Part shown: piece by piece, positions 37,540 through 45,064 of the stretch
Layout of the letters: each line of letters begins with the position of its first letter
Position numbering within the stretch: the stretch's first letter is position 1
NCBI RefSeq assembly: GCF_007741495.1
Contig: NZ_CP036262.1
Span: 2,914,001 to 2,978,000, forward strand
Direction of reading: 5' to 3'
Source: Roseimaritima multifibrata
GTDB lineage: Bacteria > Planctomycetota > Planctomycetia > Pirellulales > Pirellulaceae
Length of the DNA: 64,000 nt
Translations under genes and position numbers: made by a program
Notes under the pieces: generated by a model
Seen by the model: the letters and a program-made list of their open reading frames with translations, nothing else
Database searches by the model: none
Told to the model about the DNA's origin: nothing

Positions 37540-38124
37540 ATGTTACGAATGCCTGCCAGCCGTTTTGGCTTTGTTTTGACCGCTTTGCTCACGTTTGGTT
37601 TTGTTGGAGCAGGAATTCCAGCAGCTTTTTCCGCCGACGCAGTGGCTGACGAGAAAGGGACCGAAATCACGATCGCCTCGGGTGCCAAAATGATGGCTCC
37701 TGCGACTTGGAAAGTGGTTCGCCCCAAGATTTCGATCATTCAGAATGAATTCGCCGCACCCGGTGCCGAACCAGAGCAGACGGCTCGAGTCACGATGATG
37801 GCCGCATCTGGGTCGGTTCAAGCGAATGTGGATCGCTGGAAAGGCCAGTTTCAACTAGCTGCCAAAGACGGGTTCAAAGAAGAACAGAAGACGATCGAAG
37901 GACATACCCTGCACTTGGTCGATTTGCAGGGTACGTTTAACGAACGAATGGGAGGTCCATTTGCGGGCGGACGAGTGGTTCACCGCGAAAACTACGCGAT
38001 GGCGGGAGCGATTTTGATCGATCCCAACGGCGGCAAGTTTTTTATCAAAATGACCGGTCCCGTCGAGGCTGTTAAAGCCAACCGCAAAGCGTTCGGTGAA
38101 ATGCTGGACGGGCTGAAAAAGTAG
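37540..38124 (+). CDS. Secreted protein of unknown function
   Basis: 194 residues from ATG 37540. Signal peptide RFGFVLTALLTFGFVGAGIPAAFSADA. The mature part begins ITIASGAKMMAPATWKVVRPK and ends with ANRKAFGEMLDGLKK, a layout like small planctomycete proteins that resemble TolB/DcrB-type 'PsbP-like' sandwich domains (W-K...F, then MTGP at the last strand). No family assigned with confidence. It starts 52 bases after the Rrf2 gene and 40 bases before the ATPase gene, so the three could be a transcript. Confidence 0.65.
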   Translation: MLRMPASRFGFVLTALLTFGFVGAGIPAAFSADAVADEKGTEITIASGAKMMAPATWKVVRPKISIIQNEFAAPGAEPEQTARVTMMAASGSVQANVDRWKGQFQLAAKDGFKEEQKTIEGHTLHLVDLQGTFNERMGGPFAGGRVVHRENYAMAGAILIDPNGGKFFIKMTGPVEAVKANRKAFGEMLDGLKK

Positions 38125-38163
38125 TCGCTTTCGCCAACAGAACCCCCGGGAATCCCGTTACCT

Positions 38164-39666
38164 ATGAATATTCAGAGCTTCCTTGAGCATCACGGCGTCT
38201 TGCGAAACCCTTTCGCCGAAGAAGACGCTCAGACCGATCCGGTGTTCAAGGAGCACTGCATTGTCAGTGCCTACCATCCTGTTTGGGATAAGGTTTACGG
38301 TGATCCTACCGAACCGGCTACGGCGATCGTATTTGGGCCCAAAGGTTCGGGCAAAACGGCCATGCGGTTGCAAATTGACCGCCACCTCGCGGCCTATAAC
38401 GTGGAGCATCCGACGAAGCGAATCAACGTCATTCGCTACGATGACTTCAATCCCTTCCTGGATCATTTTCGCGAACGCCTAAGTCGGCGTTCGGCGAAAA
38501 AGCCCGAGCGGGTTTTGGAAGCTTGGCGGTTGTGGGACCACATGGACGCAATCCTTTGCATCGGGACCACCCAGTTGGTCGATCGGGCTTTGGAAAAAAC
38601 GGGTGAAGAGGAAGAGGGCCCGCTGCCGGTGATCGCCAGCCGAGTCGACGATCGGGATTTGGCCAAACTGGACCGAACGACGGCGCGTGATCTGTTGCTG
38701 CTGGCCTGTTGTTACGACCAATCGACCAGTTCATCGTTCACCGGACGTTGGGAACAGTTCCGCCGCAAGCTTGGCTATTCCAATTGGGGCGTGCAATGGG
38801 ATTTGTGGCTTGCGATCGGCTGGGCCGTTTTGATGTTGATGCTGACCGGTTATCTGTTTCGCACCGAAAAGATCGAATGGGATACGGCTGCCTGGATTTT
38901 TGCTGGGCTGTGTTGTTTGGGATGTTTTCCGTACGCACGTCGGTGGTTTCGTTGCCAACGATTGGCGATGGGAATCCATCGCCACATGCGCGTCGGCAAA
39001 CGTGAAATTGGTTCGCTACGAAAAGTCCTCTTGCAATTCCCTGCGAAAGAGCTTGCCAGCCAACCGCTGCCAAGATTCAGTCGTACCGATGATCGTTTTG
39101 AATTGCTGACCAAGTTGCAGCTTGCCGGCAAGAAGCTTGGTTTCTCCGGAACGATCGTGATGTTAGACCGAGTCGATGAGCCTCACATGACCGGCGGAAA
39201 ACCGGAATTGATGCGGCGTTTTGTCTGGCCATTGCTAGACAATAAATTGTTAAAACATCCCGGCCTGGGGTTAAAGCTGATGCTCCCTCAAGAATTGCAT
39301 CGCGACATCGAGCGGGAGAGTACCGAATTCCACGAGCGGGCTCGACTGGATAAACAGAACGTGATCCCCGCCTTCGCATGGACCGGAGAATCGCTGTACG
39401 ACTTGGCGAGAGCAAGGATGAGCGCCTGTGCAGCCGAGGGACGAACACCGGAACCGAAGGATCTGTTCTCCGAGCAGATTGGGTACACTCGACTGTTGGC
39501 CGTGTTCCAGTCCTTAAGAGTTCCTCGCCACCTCTTTCGCTTTCTGTATCGCGTGCTGGTGGAACACTGCAACAAGTACAGCGACGCCGAACCAAACTTT
39601 CAAATCGACTCACAAACCTTTGAATCGGTATTGGCCGTTTATCTTCGAGACCTAGAACCGAAGTAG
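38164..39666 (+). CDS. Membrane P-loop ATPase with KAP-like domain layout
   Basis: 500 residues. N-terminal LEHHGVLRNPFAEEDA resembles ExeA-type ATPase starts. Walker A is FGPKGSGKTAMR (residues 57-68). Two adjacent membrane spans (WLAIGWAVLMLMLTGYLF and AAWIFAGLCCLGCFPYA, about 215-260) sit between Walker A and a Walker-B-like IVMLDRVDEPHM (about 335). Insertion of a paired membrane segment inside the P-loop domain is the hallmark of KAP NTPases. C-terminal part is helical (LAVFQSLRVPRHLFRFLYRVL). The ATPase would be anchored in the membrane with catalytic parts in the cytoplasm. Function unknown. Family assignment to KAP is by topology, not by motif identity. Confidence 0.7.
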   Translation: MNIQSFLEHHGVLRNPFAEEDAQTDPVFKEHCIVSAYHPVWDKVYGDPTEPATAIVFGPKGSGKTAMRLQIDRHLAAYNVEHPTKRINVIRYDDFNPFLDHFRERLSRRSAKKPERVLEAWRLWDHMDAILCIGTTQLVDRALEKTGEEEEGPLPVIASRVDDRDLAKLDRTTARDLLLLACCYDQSTSSSFTGRWEQFRRKLGYSNWGVQWDLWLAIGWAVLMLMLTGYLFRTEKIEWDTAAWIFAGLCCLGCFPYARRWFRCQRLAMGIHRHMRVGKREIGSLRKVLLQFPAKELASQPLPRFSRTDDRFELLTKLQLAGKKLGFSGTIVMLDRVDEPHMTGGKPELMRRFVWPLLDNKLLKHPGLGLKLMLPQELHRDIERESTEFHERARLDKQNVIPAFAWTGESLYDLARARMSACAAEGRTPEPKDLFSEQIGYTRLLAVFQSLRVPRHLFRFLYRVLVEHCNKYSDAEPNFQIDSQTFESVLAVYLRDLEPK

Positions 39667-39704
39667 TGAAATAACCCGCCGAGTATCTTCCGGCGGCTTG
39701 GGAC

Positions 39705-40084
39705 GTGCGATTTAAAAATGAAGTAAGTCTGGCTCCCCTCGCCCCTAAGCGAGCTCTTTGTTGCGGAAGAAATCTCTGCTAGCTCATTGCGTGATCTCTG
39801 CCTCTTTCTTTGATTTAGTGGAGCTCGCTTGGGGGAGAGGGGGAGATTTCCAGGCGGCGATTTTGCAGCGAAGACGCATTGAACGCCTTGGATTTTGAGC
39901 GATTATGCCACGCCTTGTCCAACGCTGTCGGCCCCTCTCCCCCAGCCCCTCTCCCCCAAAACAAGCCTTTGAATCGACCTTAATTGATTTAGCTGGCGAA
40001 CCGTTGATCCAGTATCAAACCTGTTTTAAGTGAGCTTGTTTTGAGGGCGAGGGGAGCCAGACTTACTTCATTTATAAATCGCAC
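39705..40084. mobile_element. 380-bp element with 40-bp terminal inverted repeats (copy 2)
   Basis: Left arm 39705-39744 and right arm 40045-40084 are complementary over 40 bases with one mismatch. Core matches copy 1 at 22831-23207. The outer ten or so bases differ from copy 1 (GTGCGATTTA here, GAAAAGAATA there) yet are self-complementary within each copy. Weaker complementarity continues outward to about 39697 and 40091. No protein is encoded. Confidence 0.85.
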
Positions 40085-40265
40085 ATCCCTTGCCGCTTGC
40101 TGTAGTAAAGTGAAGCCTCATATCTCTCGGTGGTTTGCCGCTTGGTGCTAAATCGATGCTGCGATGGAGGCGGTGCGGCGCCGGGTTGGTTGGATGGTGA
40201 TTTGAGTGGCGTTGAAGCACCGCGCGGGGGATGTTGCTGCAGTCGATTACGAGCACCGCTTCGCT

Positions 40266-40305
40266 GAGTACGAGTACGAGTACGAGTACGATTGCGATTG
40301 CGACT
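40266..40305. repeat. GAGTAC and GCGATT short tandem repeat
   Basis: Four GAGTAC units are followed by related GATTGC units. Noncoding microsatellite, a likely slippage site. Confidence 0.85.
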
Positions 40306-40362
40306 GCCGCTTTGCTGGGCACGTGTATCGCTTCGCCGAAAGGGGCGAGTGGGGGGCGCAGC

Positions 40363-40393
40363 AAAAACGCCCGACGATTTGGGTCGTCGGGCG
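40363..40393 (-). terminator. Intrinsic terminator of the Gfo/Idh gene
   Basis: Ten-base-pair stem CGCCCGACGA / TCGTCGGGCG with a six-base loop. Read on the minus strand it is followed by a run of T, as in a rho-independent terminator, 38 bases after the stop at 40432. Confidence 0.85.
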
Positions 40394-40431
40394 TTCTTGA
40401 TTTTCAATCGATTCGCTGTGGTGCGAGTCGT

Positions 40432-41946
40432 TTAGACTTTGTCGCCGGTTGGGCAGACGAATCCTTCACGGTACTCACGAGTCAGCATCTTGTTTGCTTC
40501 GTCGTTGTTGGTGAAGCGTTCGGCTTCGGGGTCAAACTTCAGAAGTGGCCCAAGCGATAGAGGCGACCCGTTGGTGTCGACTCCGTTGTCTTTCAGGTGC
40601 TGCATGGTCCGAGCCAGCGTTGCCTGGTTGTCGTCCAAACTTGGGATTTTCGCAACCGCTTCGCTGATTTGATCTGCGGATGCCTTGTTCTTCTCTCCTA
40701 GGTAGTAGGAGATGTTCCCAAGATGGCTGACGCCTGCGGACAAATGTCCGGTCATTGCGTCGGCATTCAGGACGTCGGTATCGCGCCGGTTGCAGGCGTC
40801 GACAAAGTTGCCGAAGTGATCGCCTCCGCCTTTGAATTCCTTGATCACGTTCATGTCTTTGTCGTAAGCGATGCAGTGCGAATAAGTTTTTTGCACCACA
40901 TAACCATCGGTCCCGTAAAACACGACTCCGATTTTATTTCCCTTGGTACTGCCGAACAATTTGTTCAGTTCTTCATCGGCCGAGTTGTCGACGCTTAAAC
41001 CACGGGTTTCGAATACGAGGCATTTGTCGCCGTAATCGTAGATCGATACTTCGGTGTTGGCGGTGTCGCCCGCATCGATGTAAGTCGGGTCCTTGCGTTC
41101 GGCTCGGTACCCGAGACGTCCACCGTAGGAAATAATCTGTTCTGGATGGCGATCAACGCCTAGACCCCAGCGTGCGATATCGGTTTGGTGAGGTCCTTGG
41201 TTTCCGAGGTCACCGTTGCCGTAGTGGCGTTGCCAGTGCCAGTCATAGTGGAAACGCTGGCGAGTAACCTTCGGGTCGGTGATCGTCGCAGGACCGGTCC
41301 AAAGTGCGAAATCGATTCCTTCGGGAATTGGGTAATCGCCTAGGGGTCCGATTGATTTGCGGCGTTTGTAGCACAGACCGCGAGCTAGTTTGACTTCACC
41401 AATATTGCCTTCAGCAATGAACTTGACCGCTTCTTGAACCGCGGCACTACTGCGCGACTGGGTGCCGACTTGGCAGATTCGCTTGTATTTTTTGGCTGCT
41501 TCGACCAGGGCGCGGCCTTCGGCAATATTGTGGCAAATCGGTTTTTCGATGTAGCAGTCTTTGCCCGCTTGCATCGCCCATACGCCACAGAGTGCGTGCC
41601 AGTGGTTTGGAGTCGCGGTGCTGATCGCGTCGACCGAGGCGTCGTCAAAGACGCGTCGCATGTCGGTGACGATTTCAGGACGTTTGCCCTGTTCTTTTTC
41701 GATTTGGCCGGCACGTTGCGATGCCGCTTTGGGATCGATATCGACGACGTGGGTGATCCGGGTCTTGTCGTTTCCCAAGAAAGCCGAAACGTGACTTCCG
41801 CCTCGCCCACCAGCGCCAATGATCGCCACATTCATGGTTTCATTTGCTGATTGAGCCAACGAGGGGCGTACGGCGGCTGCGGAAGCGGCGGCAACGGTTG
41901 TTGCCGCCACGAAATGACGTCGGTTCAGTTTAGGGCGTTGAGGCAT
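40432..41946 (-). CDS. Gfo/Idh/MocA-family oxidoreductase with twin-arginine signal
   Basis: 504 residues from ATG 41946 (ATG 41961 is five codons earlier). Export signal LNRRHFVAATTVAAASAAAV. Nucleotide fold begins VAIIGAGGRGGSHVSAFL; then ATPNHWHALCG and CYIEKPICHNIAEGRAL with the family EKP motif, and NGDLGNQGPHQTDIARWGL in the substrate half. Longer than average for the family (usually 350-450), with a C-terminal extension including DNQATLARTMQHLKDNGVD. Substrate unknown. Monocistronic by appearance, with a strong terminator 38 bases downstream. Confidence 0.93.
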   Translation of the reverse strand: MPQRPKLNRRHFVAATTVAAASAAAVRPSLAQSANETMNVAIIGAGGRGGSHVSAFLGNDKTRITHVVDIDPKAASQRAGQIEKEQGKRPEIVTDMRRVFDDASVDAISTATPNHWHALCGVWAMQAGKDCYIEKPICHNIAEGRALVEAAKKYKRICQVGTQSRSSAAVQEAVKFIAEGNIGEVKLARGLCYKRRKSIGPLGDYPIPEGIDFALWTGPATITDPKVTRQRFHYDWHWQRHYGNGDLGNQGPHQTDIARWGLGVDRHPEQIISYGGRLGYRAERKDPTYIDAGDTANTEVSIYDYGDKCLVFETRGLSVDNSADEELNKLFGSTKGNKIGVVFYGTDGYVVQKTYSHCIAYDKDMNVIKEFKGGGDHFGNFVDACNRRDTDVLNADAMTGHLSAGVSHLGNISYYLGEKNKASADQISEAVAKIPSLDDNQATLARTMQHLKDNGVDTNGSPLSLGPLLKFDPEAERFTNNDEANKMLTREYREGFVCPTGDKV

Positions 41947-42085
41947 TGAGGCGGGCTCCATGATCAGATACTAGTAAAATACGGTACGTTATCGCGTTAG
42001 GTAGTTTAACACAGTCCGCACGCGATCGTGTACATTTACTCGGTTAATCTGCAAACTGCAACCTATTTTAGGAGCCATTTGAACG

Positions 42086-42490
42086 ATGACGATCCATCGA
42101 TTGGGGACGCACATCGTGGAGTGTGCTCGAATCGCAAACATGATTGCCCAGCACGGCGAATTATTCTTGGAACGTGTCTACTCGATTGGCGAAATTGAGT
42201 ACTGCGGCCAACAGGGATCTCCGCACCATCTTTACGCTGCTCGCTGGGCAGCAAAAGAAGCCGTCCTGAAGGTTTTGATGACTCGAAAAACGGCCGGCAT
42301 CCGCTGGACCGAATTGGAGGTCGTGGTCGATTCCGATGGGGAACCTCGTGTCGTCCTTTCGGGGCGAGCCAAAAAAATGGCCGAGGAAATCGGTATCGAC
42401 GAAATTCTTCTGACGATCGCACATTGTCGGACCTACGCCACGGCAACCGCCATCTCGCTGCTAGAGGATCCGTCCAGCTACGCCGATTAG
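42086..42490 (+). CDS. acpS: Holo-[acyl-carrier-protein] synthase
   Basis: 134 residues from ATG 42086. Transfers phosphopantetheine from CoA to ACP. The family start GxDIVExxRI reads GTHIVECARI: the Asp that binds Mg2+ in characterised AcpS is His here (codon CAC). The second metal/CoA motif is intact: YAARWAAKEAVLKVL with the Glu. C-terminal LTIAHCRTYATATAIS matches the final strand (SISH-x-x-x-A-x-A). Length fits (about 126). Alone between Gfo/Idh and an unknown gene; no acp or fab genes here. Confidence 0.88.
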   Translation: MTIHRLGTHIVECARIANMIAQHGELFLERVYSIGEIEYCGQQGSPHHLYAARWAAKEAVLKVLMTRKTAGIRWTELEVVVDSDGEPRVVLSGRAKKMAEEIGIDEILLTIAHCRTYATATAISLLEDPSSYAD

Positions 42491-42609
42491 TCGGCTTTCG
42501 GCAGTCATAACGAGAGAAGGGGCAGCGGGATTTCTTGCAATCTGGAGGAGGTCAGGGTGTCGATGATGATCGATACCTCCCCTTTTCTTTTGAATACAAG
42601 GATGCTGTC

Positions 42610-43383
42610 ATGGCTCGACGCCTGACTGCCGCGATGGTCGCGGCGGCCGCGATTGGTGGCCCTTATGTCGCCACGGAAACCGAGATCGGTAAGAACGTTT
42701 CAGGAAGTGTTAGTGCGATGGTGCGGACCGCATCGAGTACCAACGCGAACCGAACGGACAACTTTTCGGATACCTCCACGGCCGGACCCTACCACGCGCA
42801 CTATCAAACGGAATCCTTATGGGACCAGCGGCTGGGGCCGCGGACCCGTGAGGCGATGTTGGGCAGCAATCCGCTCCAGCCTTCCCTTGTCGGAGGCCCG
42901 GTGCATGATCTTCGCGACGTGTTGCGATTTGATATTACGCCCAACTGGATCTCCGGTCACTTCGCTCGGGTGACAACCGTTTTAGCGGATTTGCAGTTAG
43001 ACGGGCTGCGCGTGCCGCTGGTCACAGGGACCGATGCGACCGACCTCGCAGGGACGATCACCTACTATTTTGATCACTCCGGTCAAATGCAACGAGTGAA
43101 TGTGCAGGGATTTGTCGGCGACCCTGCGGATATCACTCAATTGATGCAGCAGTACTATCATATGTCGCCCGAACCGACGTTGGATGCGGGAGTCTTTACA
43201 GTGCGTTGGAACGGTATGGCGACCGGCCTGCTAAAGCTGACGCGGGCTCCCGTTATGTACAGCGATGCGACCCATCAACGCTACACGGTATTCCTCGAAT
43301 TGAACCAACCGAATTTGGCGTACGGTCTAAGCCCAGCGGCACAGCAGATTGTCCGTGCCGACCGTTACACCGGCCGTTGGTAG
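42610..43383 (+). CDS. Exported protein of unknown function
   Basis: 257 residues from ATG 42610. N-terminus RRLTAAMVAAAAIGGPYVATET suggests a signal or anchor. The body has beta-rich segments (LVGGPVHDLRDVLRFDITPNWI, LVTGTDATDLAGTITYYFDHSG) and ends VRADRYTGRW. A planctomycete family without function (possibly DUF6690) is my tentative match; I am not sure. Stop is followed by hairpins at 43518. acpS is 120 bases upstream on the same strand. Confidence 0.6.
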   Translation: MARRLTAAMVAAAAIGGPYVATETEIGKNVSGSVSAMVRTASSTNANRTDNFSDTSTAGPYHAHYQTESLWDQRLGPRTREAMLGSNPLQPSLVGGPVHDLRDVLRFDITPNWISGHFARVTTVLADLQLDGLRVPLVTGTDATDLAGTITYYFDHSGQMQRVNVQGFVGDPADITQLMQQYYHMSPEPTLDAGVFTVRWNGMATGLLKLTRAPVMYSDATHQRYTVFLELNQPNLAYGLSPAAQQIVRADRYTGRW

Positions 43384-43473
43384 TGAACGCATGCTTTGGG
43401 TGGACTCTGTGTAAGCAGAGCCCAGCCGATTCGAGGACGCTGTACGGAGTGGCCGCTTCGGACGATCGGGCGT

Positions 43474-43505
43474 GATAACAAACGGGCGTGGTAACAAACG
43501 GGCGT
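43474..43505. repeat. Direct repeat, GTAACAAACGGGCGT
   Basis: Two adjacent copies (first with GATAACAAACGGGCGT) follow the unknown gene. Noncoding; short. Confidence 0.7.
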
Positions 43506-43517
43506 AAACGATTCGGC

Positions 43518-43546
43518 GGCGTGCGAAGTGACGGCCGTCGCACGCC
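43518..43546. terminator. Possible bidirectional terminator
   Basis: Nine-base-pair stem GGCGTGCGA / TCGCACGCC with an 11-base loop lies between two convergent genes. There is no T-run on either side, so termination is by position and structure only. Confidence 0.45.
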
Positions 43547-43639
43547 CGGGACACGAGTATCCCGGAAAACACTGGGCTGTTCATGTTTGAGCAGCTGCCA
43601 GGGTCCTGGCGGGATCGTCGCATCCGCCCATCCTGAACG

Positions 43640-44587
43640 TTACCGATGAACCTTGTGGCAGTCGACGCAAGCTTCTTGCAGCTGCAATATCAGCCGATCC
43701 GCCTTAACCGATTCATTTTTTCGTAGGGCGGTCATCAAGCTTTGCGAAAGTTCTTGTGACGTTTGCAATCCTTGCTTCAAACTGGTCGGGGCGTCGTTTG
43801 GTAACAGCCGCTGCGCTTCCGTAAAGCCTTCCCAAAGCTGCAGGGCTTCGTGCTTTGCAACAAGATCGGGGTTGTCCTTGGGGTGTTTCCAGTCAGCGTT
43901 CTGGCAGGCCTTTAGGTTGTCCCATGTGCGATCGATCTGAGCCATCCAAGCGGCGGTGCTTGTCACTTGGGCGATTTCAACCAGTTGTGGTAACTCTTGA
44001 TCGGCTGCGGGGCGACGATAGTCACGAACCGCTTTCCAAAGACCTGTGTAGTTGGGACTGGTGCCGGCCGAACGGAGATTCGCTTCGGCTTGCGGACGAT
44101 CGATCTTTCCGGCTCCCATGCAGAGGACGGCGGCGGCTGCGGGGCCTCGATGTTTGCCGTGATGGCAGTGCACGTAGACCGTTCCTTGGACCTCTTTGGC
44201 GATCCGAAAAAACGATAGGTTCGCATCCGGATCGATACCGTCGTATCCGATGGGGACATGGAGGTAACGCATGCCGTAATGCTTCGCCAGTTCGACATTG
44301 GGGCGTGCTCCATCGACACTGACAATCGTTCGGATTCCTCGGGCCTGGAGCGCAGCAAAGTCGTCGGCGGTGGTTGGCTGGGCGCCAGAGAAAACTTGTT
44401 CGGTCCACTGCAGCCAGTGGGGCAGGGGAGTCGCTTCGCGCGAAGAGGGCTGCGGCGTTGCGCTCGCCGCGGAGGAGGGCGATTCAGTAGAAGAGGTTGG
44501 GGGGTGGGCCACGATTGGAGACGTACCCAGTAAGAAGACAAGGCAGCCGGTGGCGAGCGTGCGGTGAATGATTTTCGTGAATGTCAT
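43640..44587 (-). CDS. Secreted tyrosine-phosphatase-like protein with C-terminal CXXCH
   Basis: 315 residues from ATG 44587. Signal peptide (TLATGCLVFLLGTSPIVAHP). Residues about 60-180 are a dual-specificity-like phosphatase fold: FSGAQPTTADDFAALQARGIRTIVSVDG, VPIGYDGIDPD, and the active-site loop YVHCHHGKHRGPAA (H-C-x5-R). The C-terminal 100 residues are helical and end with the haem c motif LQEACVDCHKVHR, resembling cytochrome c' or cyt c-556 domains. Phosphatase plus cytochrome in one exported chain is unusual. It follows arfB by 29 bases. Substrate could be a sugar phosphate, phosphoinositide or protein; not decidable. Confidence 0.8.
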   Translation of the reverse strand: MTFTKIIHRTLATGCLVFLLGTSPIVAHPPTSSTESPSSAASATPQPSSREATPLPHWLQWTEQVFSGAQPTTADDFAALQARGIRTIVSVDGARPNVELAKHYGMRYLHVPIGYDGIDPDANLSFFRIAKEVQGTVYVHCHHGKHRGPAAAAVLCMGAGKIDRPQAEANLRSAGTSPNYTGLWKAVRDYRRPAADQELPQLVEIAQVTSTAAWMAQIDRTWDNLKACQNADWKHPKDNPDLVAKHEALQLWEGFTEAQRLLPNDAPTSLKQGLQTSQELSQSLMTALRKNESVKADRLILQLQEACVDCHKVHR

Positions 44588-44616
44588 GTTCAAAGTGATA
44601 GCCCTGTCGTTTGGGG

Positions 44617-45042
44617 TCAATCCATTCCTGGGCGTCCCCGCAAACGCTTTTTGTCGGATTGTCGTTTTTTGGAATCGAGTCGTCGTTTTTTGCTGCCCAG
44701 CGTCGGTTTGGTTTTTCGACGTGCTTTCTGTGGGACCGCAACCTGTAGAAGCATCTGCTGCAATTTATCGCAGCAATCCTGTAAATTACGAGGCGCATCA
44801 CGATAACGATCGCTTTGCAGTACGATCTCGCCATGAATTGTGACACGTGTTCCGAACGCGGTCAAAAAACGATCGCGCCAGCCATCGGGAATCAGGGGTT
44901 GGTCGCGAACCTGCCAGCGAAGCGTTACCTTTGAATTTACCTTATTTACGTTCTGCCCCCCTGGCCCGCTACTACGCGCATACGAAACCTCTAACTGAGA
45001 CGCAGGAATGGTTAAACGACGATTGATAACCAGGTTTTCCAC
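44617..45042 (-). CDS. arfB: Alternative ribosome-rescue peptidyl-tRNA hydrolase
   Basis: 141 residues from GTG 45042; the frame is open to 45102, but the family begins at VINRRLTIPASQLEVSY. The GGQ motif sits in SSGPGGQNVNKVNSKVTLRW (about residue 27). A basic C-terminal tail (KKRRLDSKKRQSDKKRLRG) binds the empty mRNA channel of stalled ribosomes. It releases nascent chains from nonstop complexes. Its start is 23 bases from the divergent PQQ-propeller start. Length is typical of ArfB (140). Confidence 0.94.
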   Translation of the reverse strand: MENLVINRRLTIPASQLEVSYARSSGPGGQNVNKVNSKVTLRWQVRDQPLIPDGWRDRFLTAFGTRVTIHGEIVLQSDRYRDAPRNLQDCCDKLQQMLLQVAVPQKARRKTKPTLGSKKRRLDSKKRQSDKKRLRGRPGMD

Positions 45043-45064
45043 GAATGGATCCTTTTCGCGAGCA

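Larger units (their letters stand above)
39667..40431. other. Repeat-rich gap between ATPase and Gfo/Idh genes
   Basis: 765 bases without a convincing gene. Holds copy 2 of the inverted-repeat element (39705-40084), a microsatellite (40266-40305) and the terminator of the Gfo/Idh gene (40363-40393). The short frames here have no protein-like composition. Confidence 0.8.

Noticed and set aside
37540-39666. A defence island around the KAP-like ATPase
   Set aside because: No nuclease, methylase, toxin or other defence gene nearby; neighbours are a secreted protein and Rrf2 regulator.
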